Part shown: in pieces, positions 1-8,015 of the stretch | Numbering within the stretch: position 1 is the first letter of the stretch | Layout: the number at the start of each line of letters is the position of its first letter | Assembly: GCF_015731765.1 (NCBI RefSeq) | Contig: NZ_VRYY01000551.1 | Location: 1 to 35,881 of the forward strand | Direction of reading: 5' to 3' | DNA from: Nitratidesulfovibrio oxamicus | GTDB lineage: Bacteria; Desulfobacterota; Desulfovibrionia; Desulfovibrionales; Desulfovibrionaceae | DNA: 35,881 nt | Notes under the pieces: generated by a model | Database searches by the model: none | The model's input: only the letters and a program-made list of their open reading frames with translations | What the model was told of the DNA's origin: nothing | Translations under genes and position numbers: made by a program

Positions 1-145
1 GCGCTGCGGCCACGGCCTCGCGCGGGCCAACGGCCAGCACGGTGCCGTCGGCCACGGCCAGCGCGCCGTCCTCGATGACGGTGCGCATGGCGTCTTGTGT
101 AACGATGCAGGCGGCCTGTATGAGGATGTCGCAGGGGCGGGTCAT
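1..145 (-). CDS. Amidohydrolase, N-terminal fragment (cut by window edge)
   Basis: Only the first 48 codons are present; the gene runs off the left edge. The ATG is preceded on the minus strand by AAGGAG with a 5-nt spacer, so the start is well supported. The N-terminus (MTRPCDILIQAACIVTQD, then a stretch reading as 'VIEDGALAVADGTVLAVG') has the two-part beta-sandwich pattern that begins metal-dependent amidohydrolases of the TRZ/ATZ, SAH/MTA deaminase and cytosine deaminase type. The metal-binding HxH and the catalytic residues would lie outside the window. A 5-methylthioadenosine/S-adenosylhomocysteine deaminase is my best guess, by resemblance only; dihydroorotase-like or other family members cannot be excluded. 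It is transcribed away from the hydrolase that starts at 303. Confidence 0.6.
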   Translation of the reverse strand, partial: MTRPCDILIQAACIVTQDAMRTVIEDGALAVADGTVLAVGPREAVAAA

Positions 146-302
146 GATGACTCCTTGGCTATGCGCCGCGGGCGTGGCGTGAGGGGGATGATCCGGTATC
201 TGCCGGCCCGGCAACGAATCGGTTTCCATTAATATAGGGCATGGCGTGTCGCAAGCGTGCGGCGCCCGTGCGGCAGGCGCGGGGTGCGCCGGGGGGTGAA
301 GG

Positions 303-1049
303 ATGCGCGTGGGATGTCTGCTGGTGCACGGGTTCACCGGTGCGCCCTTTGAAATGGAGCCGCTGGCCGGACCGCTGCGCGAGATCGGCTGCGAGGTGCG
401 CAACATCCGCCTGCCGGGGCACGACACCTCGTTCGAGGACTTTCGGCGCACCGTGTTCGCCGACTGGGTGGCCCACGCGGAAGCCGAGTACCGCGCACTG
501 GAGCGCGAGGTGGACGCGGTGGTGCCGGTGGGCCTGTCCATGGGCGGCACCATCGCCCTGCACCTGGCCCAGATGTTCCGGCCCCTGGGCGTGGTGGCGC
601 TGGCCGCGCCCGTGTACGTGTACCGCATCATTCCGTGGCGCATGAAGGACTGGCGGCTGCCGCTGGTGGGGCTGCTGCGCCATGTGCGCCCGGTATGGCC
701 ATCCGCCCCGCGCAGCGAGACGGCGCGCGCCGTGGCCCCGTGGCGCGGCTATGAAGAGGCCACGGCCCTGCCGCAGTTGCACAGCCTTATCGTGGGGGCT
801 GTCGGAGTGCGTCGGGGGCTGGGCCGGGTGACGGCCCCGCTGCTGGTCATGCAGGCGCGCGGCGACGCCACGGTGCACTATTCCAACGCCCTGCACATTG
901 CCGCCCACGTGGCCTCGCCGGACGTGACCCTGAAGCTGTTCGACATGGCGGACCGGCGTGCCGGGCACCACGTCATCACCACGCATGCGGAATGCCGCGA
1001 CAGGGTGAGCGAGGCCGTGCGCGACTTCGTGCAGGGACTTTTTTGTTGA
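303..1049 (+). CDS. Alpha/beta hydrolase (carboxylesterase / monoacylglycerol lipase-like)
   Basis: 248-residue soluble alpha/beta-hydrolase with no signal peptide. The oxyanion-hole strand VHGFTG lies at residues 8-13. The nucleophile elbow GLSMGG is near residue 80, with Ser as nucleophile. A late 'QARGDATV' supplies the acid Asp and 'AGHHVITTH' supplies the catalytic His, so the triad is complete and in order. The size and the short VHGFTG(A)PFEM start resemble the Est30/YvaK carboxylesterase group, which cleaves short to medium acyl esters; the natural substrate cannot be told from sequence. The ATG follows a GGTGAAGG-like ribosome site. The gene is divergent from the amidohydrolase at 1-145, with an AT-rich patch (225-237) between them. 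It is followed by a 350-bp AT-richer gap before the glutamate synthase genes. Confidence 0.8.
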   Translation: MRVGCLLVHGFTGAPFEMEPLAGPLREIGCEVRNIRLPGHDTSFEDFRRTVFADWVAHAEAEYRALEREVDAVVPVGLSMGGTIALHLAQMFRPLGVVALAAPVYVYRIIPWRMKDWRLPLVGLLRHVRPVWPSAPRSETARAVAPWRGYEEATALPQLHSLIVGAVGVRRGLGRVTAPLLVMQARGDATVHYSNALHIAAHVASPDVTLKLFDMADRRAGHHVITTHAECRDRVSEAVRDFVQGLFC

Positions 1050-1180
1050 GACAAAAATGTTATTTTTTGAGCTTTTTCCGGTTTTTGCCAAAAAGCATAA
1101 TTTCACAAGCTAATATTCTGCAACAATTGCACAGTTTCAGCTGTGTGGCTGGTCAATTCTGACTTGCCCAGTTGGCGGGA

Positions 1181-1208
1181 TTGACGATTTTGAACGGAAT
1201 CGTTAAAT
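1181..1208 (+). promoter_or_regulatory. Putative sigma-70 promoter upstream of glutamate synthase genes
   Basis: TTGACG (1181-1186), a 16-nt spacer and TTAAAT (1203-1208) match the -35/-10 pattern in 5 and 4 of 6 positions. They lie in an AT-rich stretch (about 1050-1210) that stands out from the GC-rich surroundings. This would leave a leader of nearly 190 nt before the chosen GTG start at 1403. No riboswitch fold was recognised in the leader. Prediction from consensus only. Confidence 0.35.
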
Positions 1209-1402
1209 ATTGACCATGCCGGACGCTCCGGGGGATTGCGCCGCCGCTTCCCCGGTCCCTTGCCGCGTGAGTCATGCTGCGGTTTGTTCCGATTTCCACC
1301 GGACACACCGGACACGCACACGGAAGCATGCTATGCAGGGGGCGAACCGGTCCACCGTTCCCGGCAGTATTCCCACAGGTTCGCCAAGCCGAGGTTACCA
1401 GC

Positions 1403-2926
1403 GTGCATGTGAAGCCCATCAGCCAGCATTTCAACGACTTCGTCATCGAGCGCGAGCGCGCCCGGTGCATCAACTGTGAAGTCTGCGTGCGCCAGTGTTC
1501 GTACGAGGCCCACTTCTGGGACGAGGCGCGCCAGTTCGTGGTGCACGACAGCGCCCGCTGCGTGGGCTGCCACCGTTGCGCGGCCATGTGCCCCACCAGT
1601 TGCCTGACCATCCGCAAGAAGCCCTCGGATTTTCGCGACAACTCGCTGTGGACGTCCACCTACATCAAGCACATCTTCAAGCAGGCCGACACGGGCGGGG
1701 TGCTGCTGTCGGGCATGGGCAATCCGCAGCCCAAGCCCATCTACTGGGACAACATGCTGCTGGACGCCAGCCAGGTGACCAACCCTTCCATCGATCCGCT
1801 GCGCGAGCCCATGGAACTGCGCACCTTTCTGGGAGCCAAGCCCGACGCCGTGGACTTCATCCATACCCCCGAAGGCCCGCGCCTGAAGCAGCCCCTGCCG
1901 CCGCAACTGCAACTGGAATACCCCATCATGTTCGCGGCCATGTCGTTCGGGGCCATCAACTTCAACCTGCACGTGGCCATGGCCCGCGCCGCCACGCAAC
2001 TCGGCATCTGCTACAACACCGGCGAAGGGGGCCTGCACCCGGACCTGTACCAGTACGGGGCCAACACCATCGTGCAGGTGGCCTCCGGCCGGTTCGGCGT
2101 GCACAAGGACTACCTGAACGCCGGGGCCGCCGTGGAAATCAAGGTGGGGCAGGGGGCCAAGCCGGGCATTGGCGGGCACCTGCCGGGCGAGAAGATCGAC
2201 GAGGAAGTCTCGCGCACCCGCATGGTGCCGCAGGGGTCCGACGCCATCTCGCCCGCGCCGCACCACGACATCTATTCCATAGAAGACCTGCTCCAGCTCA
2301 TCTACGCCATCAAGGAGTCCACCAGATACCGGGTTCCCGTGGCCGTGAAGATCGCCGCCGTGCACAATGCCCCGGCCATCGCCTCCGGCATCGTGCGCGC
2401 CGGGGCGGACATCGTGGTCATCGACGGCTTCCGGGGCGGCACGGGCGCGGCCCCCACCATGATTCGCGACAACGTGGGCATCCCCATCGAACTGGCCCTT
2501 GCCTCTGTGGACAACCGCCTGCGCGACGAAGGCATCCGCAACCATGCCTCGCTGGTGGTGGCCGGGGGCGTGCGGTGCAGCGCCGACGTGGTCAAGGCCA
2601 TCGCCCTTGGGGCCGACGCCGTGTACATCGGCACCGCCGCGCTGGTGGCCGTGGGCTGCACCCTGTGCGGCCGATGCTACACCGGCAAGTGCCCGTGGGG
2701 CATCGCCACCAACGCCGCGCAGCTCAAGAAGCGTCAGAACCCGGACGTGGCCGCGCAGCGCATGGCCAACCTTGTCCGCGCCTGGGGCCACGAGATTCAG
2801 GAAATGCTGGGCGGCATGGGGCTGAACTCCATCGAAAGCCTGCGCGGCAACCGCGACAAGTTGCGGGGCGTGGGTCTGAACGAGGTGGAGCTCAATGTCC
2901 TTGGCATCAAGCACGCCGGTCTTTGA
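1403..2926 (+). CDS. Glutamate synthase, FMN-binding subunit with N-terminal 2[4Fe-4S] ferredoxin domain
   Basis: This protein of about 507 residues corresponds to the central and FMN domains of glutamate synthase, which join 2-oxoglutarate with glutaminase-derived ammonia. An N-terminal dicluster ferredoxin comes first (Cys22, 25, 28, 32 and Cys53, 56, 59, 63). The (beta/alpha)8 FMN domain follows, with the strings VKIAAVHNAP and IDGFRGGTGAAP and the loop 'VVAGGVRCSADV'. Near the C-terminus a Cys-rich GCTLCGRCYTGKCPWGIAT binds the [3Fe-4S] cluster in this family. The fused ferredoxin suggests electrons come from ferredoxin or a partner rather than a GltD-type NADPH subunit; no gltD is nearby. 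I chose GTG 1403 because GAGG lies 8 nt upstream and homology begins there; a longer frame from 1274 has no family-like residues. The glutaminase and GXGXG genes follow, making a three-piece 'archaeal-type' enzyme. Confidence 0.88.
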   Translation: MHVKPISQHFNDFVIERERARCINCEVCVRQCSYEAHFWDEARQFVVHDSARCVGCHRCAAMCPTSCLTIRKKPSDFRDNSLWTSTYIKHIFKQADTGGVLLSGMGNPQPKPIYWDNMLLDASQVTNPSIDPLREPMELRTFLGAKPDAVDFIHTPEGPRLKQPLPPQLQLEYPIMFAAMSFGAINFNLHVAMARAATQLGICYNTGEGGLHPDLYQYGANTIVQVASGRFGVHKDYLNAGAAVEIKVGQGAKPGIGGHLPGEKIDEEVSRTRMVPQGSDAISPAPHHDIYSIEDLLQLIYAIKESTRYRVPVAVKIAAVHNAPAIASGIVRAGADIVVIDGFRGGTGAAPTMIRDNVGIPIELALASVDNRLRDEGIRNHASLVVAGGVRCSADVVKAIALGADAVYIGTAALVAVGCTLCGRCYTGKCPWGIATNAAQLKKRQNPDVAAQRMANLVRAWGHEIQEMLGGMGLNSIESLRGNRDKLRGVGLNEVELNVLGIKHAGL

Positions 2927-3136
2927 TCCGGCGGGGCGGATCGCGGGCGCTGGCGGCGTCAAACCGGCTTTTTGCGCCGGTCACGCACGAAAGAGTGCGC
3001 TCCCTTTGCAAAAATGCCGGTTTTCCTTGCCATCACCCACGCTGCGCCCCGCCGGGGTTGTGCCGGGTGTGGTGGAGCGGAGAGTTAAAGAAGAACTTGA
3101 AGTCGGTGCGGCCCACTGACACCACGGAGAAAGGCC

Positions 3137-4246
3137 ATGCAGGCTCCACGCGATTTCTGGCATTTCGATAAGGACATTTCCGGCTGCGGGGTGTTCGGCG
3201 TCATCGACCGGGCGCGGCGGCTCATACCGGGCTCTGAGCCCATCGCGGCCATGTGCACCATGCACGACCGGGGCAACGGCCTTGGCGGCGGCTTTGCGGC
3301 CTACGGCATCTATCCGGACCGGGCGGACTGGTACGCCTTCCACCTGATGTGCGACGACCGCGACGCGCTGGAGCGGGCGGAAGGCGTCATCAAGCAGTTC
3401 CACGACATCCGCCATTCCGAGCCCATCCCCACCCGCAAGGTGGCCAGCGTGAAGAACCCGCCCGTGGTCTGGCGCTACTTCGTCACGCCCAAGTCCAACC
3501 GGCCTGCATGGGCCACCGGGGACGAGGCCGACTACATGGTGGGCACGGTGATGCACATCAACACCAGGGTGCCCGGAGTGTTCGTGTTCTCCAGCGGCAA
3601 GGACATGGGCGCCTTCAAGGGCGTGGGCTTTCCCGAGGACATCGCCGACTTCTTCCGGCTGGACGAATACCACGCCCACATGTGGACCGGGCACAACCGT
3701 TTTCCCACCAACACGCCCGGCTGGTGGGGCGGGGCGCACCCGTTCACCCTGCTGGACTGGGCCATCGTGCACAACGGCGAAATCTCGTCCTACGGCATCA
3801 ACAAGCGCTATCTGTGCCAGCACGGCTACGAGTGCACCCTGATGACCGACACCGAGGTGGTGGCCTATCTGATCGATCTTCTGATCCGCAAGCACGGCCT
3901 GACCAAGCGCGAAGCCAGCTGGGTGTTCGCGCCGCCGTTCTGGGACGAGGTGGACCGCATGCCCGAAGCCGAGCGCGAGGCCTTCAAGGCGCTGCGCATG
4001 GTCTACGGCCCGGCCCTGCTCAACGGTCCGTTCGCCATTCTGGTGACGGATTCCAACGGGATGATGGGCCTCAACGACCGGGTCAAGCTGCGCCCGCTGG
4101 TGGTGGCCGAAAAGGGCGACCGGGTGTTCATGTCCAGCGAGGAAAGCTCCATCCGCGAGGTGTGCCGCGACCTTGACCGGGTCTGGGCGCCCAAGGCGGG
4201 CCAACCGGTGATCATCGACTACCTGCCGCAGGGGGGTGCCGCATGA
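3137..4246 (+). CDS. Glutamate synthase, class II glutamine amidotransferase (glutaminase) subunit
   Basis: A 369-residue Ntn-hydrolase glutaminase domain that releases ammonia from glutamine for the synthase. The catalytic Cys is Cys17, in the string SGCGVFGV. It must become N-terminal, so a 16-residue propeptide is presumably cleaved, as in other class II amidotransferases with short leaders. Family signatures follow: 'GHNRFPTNTPGWWGGAHPF' for the substrate pocket, 'VHNGEISSYG' with the oxyanion-hole Asn-Gly, and 'MTDTEVVAYL'. In conventional GltB this domain is fused to the FMN domain; here it is a separate gene. The ATG is preceded by GGAGAAAGG. The next gene overlaps its stop codon by 4 nt (ATGA), which indicates translational coupling. 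The 210-bp gap before it contains one weak GC hairpin without a T-run, so co-transcription with the FMN subunit is likely. Confidence 0.88.
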   Translation: MQAPRDFWHFDKDISGCGVFGVIDRARRLIPGSEPIAAMCTMHDRGNGLGGGFAAYGIYPDRADWYAFHLMCDDRDALERAEGVIKQFHDIRHSEPIPTRKVASVKNPPVVWRYFVTPKSNRPAWATGDEADYMVGTVMHINTRVPGVFVFSSGKDMGAFKGVGFPEDIADFFRLDEYHAHMWTGHNRFPTNTPGWWGGAHPFTLLDWAIVHNGEISSYGINKRYLCQHGYECTLMTDTEVVAYLIDLLIRKHGLTKREASWVFAPPFWDEVDRMPEAEREAFKALRMVYGPALLNGPFAILVTDSNGMMGLNDRVKLRPLVVAEKGDRVFMSSEESSIREVCRDLDRVWAPKAGQPVIIDYLPQGGAA

Positions 4247-5112
4247 GTGGGGACGTGATGTGCGACGAAAAGGGCTTCTGCGTGCAGCGCGAGGGCGAGC
4301 GGTGCGTCATCGACGCCACCGGGGTCTACTACCGTCAGCTCAATGAACACATCCGCGCCGCTCTGGAGCACGGCGTCACCGACATCGAGGTGGTGCAGGT
4401 ACGCGGGCAGCGCTACATCGCCACCGCCGTGGAGGGCGACGTGCGCTTCGCCGTGCGCGGCGTGCCGGGTCAGGACCTTGGCGCGTTCATGCGCGGCCCC
4501 ACCATCCACGTGCACGGCAACGCGCAGGACGGCGTGGGCAACACCATGGACGGCGGGCGTATCGTCATCCACGGCATGGCGGGCGACGTGCTGGGCTACG
4601 CCATGCGCGACGGGCGCATCCTGGTGCGCGGCGACGTGGGCTACCGCGTGGGCATTCACATGAAGGCCTACATGGATCGCGTGCCGGTCATCGTGGTGGG
4701 TGGCAAGGCGGGCGACTTTCTGGGCGAATACATGGCGGGCGGGGCCATCATTTTGTTGGGCATGCATTCCGGCATGGCCGATGCGCCCATCACCGGGCGC
4801 AACCTCGGCACCGGCATGCACGGCGGGGTCATCTACCTGCGCGGGCGTGTGCCGGAATACCAGCTCGGGCCGGGCCTTTCCATGGAGCCGGTGGACGAGG
4901 CGGACCTTGCGTTTTTGCGCGGGCATATTGCCGACTTTGCAGCGGAATTCGCGGGGAAATTTGGTGCCGGGGCAGGCGGAAGCGGAACGGAAGGGCAAGC
5001 CGCCCCCGCCGATGCCGGGGCGCTGGCCGTGGCCATCCTGTCCGAGCCGTTCGTGAAGATCCGTCCCTTTTCGCACCGCCCCTACGGCAACATGTACGTG
5101 GGGACCAATTAG
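4243..5112 (+). CDS. Glutamate synthase, GXGXG (alpha-subunit C-terminal) domain protein
   Basis: A 289-residue protein built on the right-handed beta-helix GXGXG domain that ends conventional GltB. The repeats run from about residue 80 to 205, with recurring G-x-x-x-G-x-x-M-x-x-G-x-I elements such as 'GDVLGYAMRDGRILVRG' and 'GDFLGEYMAGGAIILLG'. The domain packs structurally against the glutaminase and synthase modules in the one-chain enzyme. A short N-terminal segment (about 30 residues) and a Gly/Ala-rich linker near residue 245 precede a conserved tail. The start overlaps the glutaminase gene by 4 nt, and the transcript probably ends at the strong hairpin at 5158-5190. The same fold occurs in formylmethanofuran dehydrogenase subunit C, but the two neighbouring synthase modules make glutamate synthase the safer call. 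Confidence 0.85.
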   Translation: MSGDVMCDEKGFCVQREGERCVIDATGVYYRQLNEHIRAALEHGVTDIEVVQVRGQRYIATAVEGDVRFAVRGVPGQDLGAFMRGPTIHVHGNAQDGVGNTMDGGRIVIHGMAGDVLGYAMRDGRILVRGDVGYRVGIHMKAYMDRVPVIVVGGKAGDFLGEYMAGGAIILLGMHSGMADAPITGRNLGTGMHGGVIYLRGRVPEYQLGPGLSMEPVDEADLAFLRGHIADFAAEFAGKFGAGAGGSGTEGQAAPADAGALAVAILSEPFVKIRPFSHRPYGNMYVGTN

Positions 5113-5157
5113 CCCGCATCGTCAACCTGCCGGAATGGCGACATGACGGCATGCGTG

Positions 5158-5190
5158 AAGGCCCCGGAGCATGAATGTTCCGGGGCCTTT
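5158..5190 (+). terminator. Rho-independent terminator of the glutamate synthase operon
   Basis: A 14-bp stem (AAGGCCCCGGAGCA with TGTTCCGGGGCCTT, one G-T wobble) closed by a TGAA tetraloop. The T-run is short (TTT). It lies 45 nt after the last stop codon and well before the antiporter start. Confidence 0.8.
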
Positions 5191-5327
5191 CATGTTGCGC
5201 TTCGTCATTTCGGGCATGTCGGGGGTTGCAGGACATGGCCGGAGTACGCATATTATTCCATTGGTCCGCAGTCCCGTTTTTCGGCGTCGCCATGCGCGCC
5301 GCGCCCTCACCCCGACCGGAGCCTTGC

Positions 5328-7268
5328 ATGCCGCACAATATCGATCTCATCCTGACCCTGGCGGGTGGCCTGACCGCCGCGCTGGCCCTTGGTTTCATCA
5401 CCCAGAAGCTGCGCCTGTCGCCCATCGTGGGGTATCTGCTGGCGGGCATGGTGGTGGGGCCGTATTCTCCCGGTTTCGTGGCCGATGCGGACACGGCCAC
5501 CCAGTTCGCCGAACTGGGCGTCATCCTGCTGATGTTCGGGGTGGGGCTGCATTTTCATCTCAAGGATCTGATGGCCGTGCGCTCCGTGGCCGTGCCGGGG
5601 GCCATCGTGCAGATTGCCGCCGCCACGGTGCTCGGCATGCTGGCCACGCACTTCTTCGGCTGGTCGTGGACTTCGGGGGCCGTGTTCGGCATTGCCATTT
5701 CGGTGGCCAGCACCGTGGTGCTTACCCGTGTGCTGTCCGACAACCGGGCCATGCACACCCCCGTGGGGCACGTGGCCATCGGCTGGCTGGTGGTGGAGGA
5801 TCTGTTCACCATTCTGGTGCTGGTGCTGCTGCCGGCGCTGTTCCCGCCCGCCGCGGCGTCGGGCGCCCCTGCATCGGTGTGGGTCACCCTGGGCACCACC
5901 ACCCTGAAGCTGGGCGCACTGGTGGTGTTCACCCTGGTGGCCGGGCAGCGGGTGATTCCGCTCTTGTTGTCCTACGTGGCCCGTACCGGCACGCGCGACC
6001 TGTTCACCTTGGCCGTGCTGGTTCTGGCGCTGGGCATTGCCGTGGGGGCGGCGGAGTTTTTCGGCGCGTCCATGGCGTTGGGGGCCTTTCTTGCGGGCAT
6101 GGTGGTGGGGCAGTCCGAATTCAGCGCCCGCGCGGCGGCAGAGGCGCTGCCCATGCGAGATGCATTCGCGGTGCTGTTCTTCGTGTCCGTGGGCATGCTG
6201 TTCGACCCGGCCTCGCTGGCCACCGGCTGGCCGCTGATGCTGATCACCCTGGGCATCGTGCTGGTGGGCAAGCCGCTGGCCGCGCTGCTGGTGGTGCTGA
6301 TGCTGGGCCACCCCCTGCGCAAGGCCGTTTCCGTGGCCGTGGCGCTGGCCCAGATCGGCGAGTTTTCGTTCATTCTCGCCTCGCTGGGCACGGCGCTGGG
6401 CGTGCTGCCGCCAGAGGCGGGCAACGCCATGGTGGTGGCGGCGGTGGTGTCCATCACCCTCAACCCCATGTTGTACAAGGGGATCGACCCCCTGATGAAG
6501 GCGCTGGCGCGTCGGGGCATTGGCGTGGCGCGTCCGGCTGCCGGGGATGGTCCCGTGCCGGGTCCGGTCGATGATGCGCACCGCGCGGTGCTGATAGGCT
6601 ACGGCCCGGTGGGCCGGGCCATCGCCCGCATCCTGCGCGACAACGACATGGACGTGACGGTGGTGGAGATGAACATCGACACCGTGCGCGAACTGCACGA
6701 GCAGGCCGTGCGCGAGTCGGCTCACCTTGACGCACTGGCGCAAGGCCCGGTCCACATGACGGACGCGCCAGACCAGGCAGACCGGGCAGACCGGGCAGAC
6801 CAGGCGGACCATGCAGACCAGGCGGGCACGGCGGGGGGCGATGGCGCCGCGGACTCCGGCGCTGCCAGCGGTGACGATTCCGGCAGTTTCGGCGGCTTGG
6901 CCGATCAGGGGGGCCATGTCGAACACCCCCTGCGGCCCCTGCATGCCGTGCACGGCGACGCCACCCAGGCCGAGATACTGCGCCATGCGGGCCTGGAAGA
7001 GGCCGAGGCGCTGATCATCTCCACGGTGACGGCCCCCGCGCGCGAGATCATCGAGGTGGCCCGGGCGGTGAACCCCAATGTGCGGATCCTCATCCACACC
7101 ACCTACCTGCGCGAGGCAGAGGCCCTGCGCGCGGGCGGGGCCGAGGTGGTCTTTTCCGGCGAGGGGGCGGTGGCCCTGTCGCTGTCCACCTTCCTGCTGC
7201 GCGAACTGGGCGCCACCGACGAGCAGGTGGAGGCCGAGCGCAGGCGCATCCGCCACGACTTCTGCTGA
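5328..7268 (+). CDS. CPA2-family cation:proton antiporter with C-terminal TrkA-N (RCK) domain, Kef/YbaL-like
   Basis: About 646 residues. Residues 5-385 form the Na+/H+-exchanger membrane domain, with some 12 hydrophobic helices; 'SPIVGYLLAGMVVGPYSPG' and the 'GVGLHFHLKDL' helix are typical of Kef/YbaL proteins. A TrkA-N Rossmann domain starts near residue 417 with VLIGYGPVGRAIA, so NAD(H) or AMP gating is likely. The domain is interrupted between 'VRELHEQAV' and 'HAVHGDATQ' by about 80 extra residues rich in Asp/Ala/Gly, including six Asp-x-Ala triplet repeats (482-499). The fold resumes with 'ALIISTVTAPAREIIEVAR'. Expected role: K+ or Na+ efflux in exchange for protons; the ion is not determinable. 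ATG 5328 was chosen over an upstream frame start because CGGAG precedes it and the first helix follows directly. A 7-bp hairpin (7290-7308) without a T-run follows the stop. Confidence 0.85.
   Translation: MPHNIDLILTLAGGLTAALALGFITQKLRLSPIVGYLLAGMVVGPYSPGFVADADTATQFAELGVILLMFGVGLHFHLKDLMAVRSVAVPGAIVQIAAATVLGMLATHFFGWSWTSGAVFGIAISVASTVVLTRVLSDNRAMHTPVGHVAIGWLVVEDLFTILVLVLLPALFPPAAASGAPASVWVTLGTTTLKLGALVVFTLVAGQRVIPLLLSYVARTGTRDLFTLAVLVLALGIAVGAAEFFGASMALGAFLAGMVVGQSEFSARAAAEALPMRDAFAVLFFVSVGMLFDPASLATGWPLMLITLGIVLVGKPLAALLVVLMLGHPLRKAVSVAVALAQIGEFSFILASLGTALGVLPPEAGNAMVVAAVVSITLNPMLYKGIDPLMKALARRGIGVARPAAGDGPVPGPVDDAHRAVLIGYGPVGRAIARILRDNDMDVTVVEMNIDTVRELHEQAVRESAHLDALAQGPVHMTDAPDQADRADRADQADHADQAGTAGGDGAADSGAASGDDSGSFGGLADQGGHVEHPLRPLHAVHGDATQAEILRHAGLEEAEALIISTVTAPAREIIEVARAVNPNVRILIHTTYLREAEALRAGGAEVVFSGEGAVALSLSTFLLRELGATDEQVEAERRRIRHDFC
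6771..6824 (+). repeat. Six tandem 9-bp units inside the antiporter gene
   Basis: Six consecutive 9-mers of the form GAC-CNG-GCR (GACCAGGCA, GACCGGGCA twice, GACCAGGCG, GACCATGCA, GACCAGGCG). They encode repeated Asp-Gln/Arg/His-Ala triplets within the insertion in the TrkA-N domain. The reading frame is kept, so length changes in whole units would be tolerated. Confidence 0.9.
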
Positions 7269-7488
7269 ACCATGTCCTGCCTTACGGAAGGCTGGCGCAT
7301 TGCCAGCCAGCCTCTGCAGGGGGGGCAGGGCATGCCTGCCGCCGCCTGTCTTCAGGGGGGCGCGCCGCACGGGCCACGCGGTGCGACGGGCAGAAAAGCG
7401 TTGAAAAAAAAGGCCACGGCAGGTAGGTAAGTCACGTTTTGCGACCATAACGCCCTCCTTGCGGGGGCGTAACCTTCAAGGAGGCATC

Positions 7489-7890
7489 ATGCTCTGGACC
7501 AATGTGGCGTACGCCATGGGCGCGGGTCAGCCGGCGGGCGGTGGGGCCAACCCCATCGCGTCTTTCGTACCGCTGATTCTCATGTTCGCCATTTTCTACT
7601 TTCTCCTGATTCGTCCCCAGCAGAAGAAGGCCAAGGAACACAAGGCCATGCTGGCGTCTATCAAGAAGGGCGACAACGTGGTGACCGCAGGCGGCATCTA
7701 CGCCCGCGTGTTTGAAGTGCAGGAAGATGTGCTGGTGCTCGACCTTGGCGAAACCAAGGTTCGCGTGGGCCGTTCCTTCGTCAGCGCGGTCATCGACCCC
7801 AAGGCGAAGAAGGAAGAAAAGAAGCCTGCCGACAAGAAGGCCGCCAAGGACGCGGACAAGAAGGAAAACGGGAAGGACGGGCAGAACTAG
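7489..7890 (+). CDS. yajC: Preprotein translocase accessory subunit YajC
   Basis: 133 residues. YajC is a single-span membrane protein that associates with SecDF and with YidC at the Sec translocon. After a short N-terminus, one hydrophobic helix spans about residues 24-42 and ends in the family hallmark LLIRPQQKKAKEHK. The following cytoplasmic domain carries 'GDNVVTAGGIYARV', also diagnostic. The tail is an unusually Lys/Glu/Asp-rich, low-complexity stretch of about 30 residues. ATG 7489 follows AAGGAGG at good spacing; an upstream in-frame start at 7459 lacks such a site. yajC is followed by an intrinsic terminator and then secD-secF, the normal order for this cluster. Confidence 0.93.
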   Translation: MLWTNVAYAMGAGQPAGGGANPIASFVPLILMFAIFYFLLIRPQQKKAKEHKAMLASIKKGDNVVTAGGIYARVFEVQEDVLVLDLGETKVRVGRSFVSAVIDPKAKKEEKKPADKKAAKDADKKENGKDGQN

Positions 7891-7910
7891 CCCTGTTTCC
7901 CTCGGCATGG

Positions 7911-7957
7911 GGCAAGCACGCGCGCCGTCCGCACGGCTGGCGCCTGCTTGCCTTTTT
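7911..7957 (+). terminator. Intrinsic terminator/attenuator between yajC and secD
   Basis: A long, slightly interrupted stem: GGCAAGCA pairs with TGCTTGCC, inner GCGC with GCGC and CCGT with ACGG. It has a CCGC loop and is followed directly by TTTTT. It starts 20 nt after the yajC stop. Some readthrough, or a secD promoter in the remaining 58 nt, must exist for secDF expression; no clear promoter is visible there. Confidence 0.75.
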
Positions 7958-8015
7958 GCCGTGAATGCGGCCGCGCGCCGCACCCGCGTGACATACCGCA
8001 ACTCCAGGAGTCGCA

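Noticed and set aside
2950-2975. Hairpin with ACCGGC and GCCGGT arms after the glutamate synthase FMN subunit gene
   Set aside because: Six-bp stem without a following T-run; the T's are in the loop. It does not support a transcription end before the glutaminase gene.
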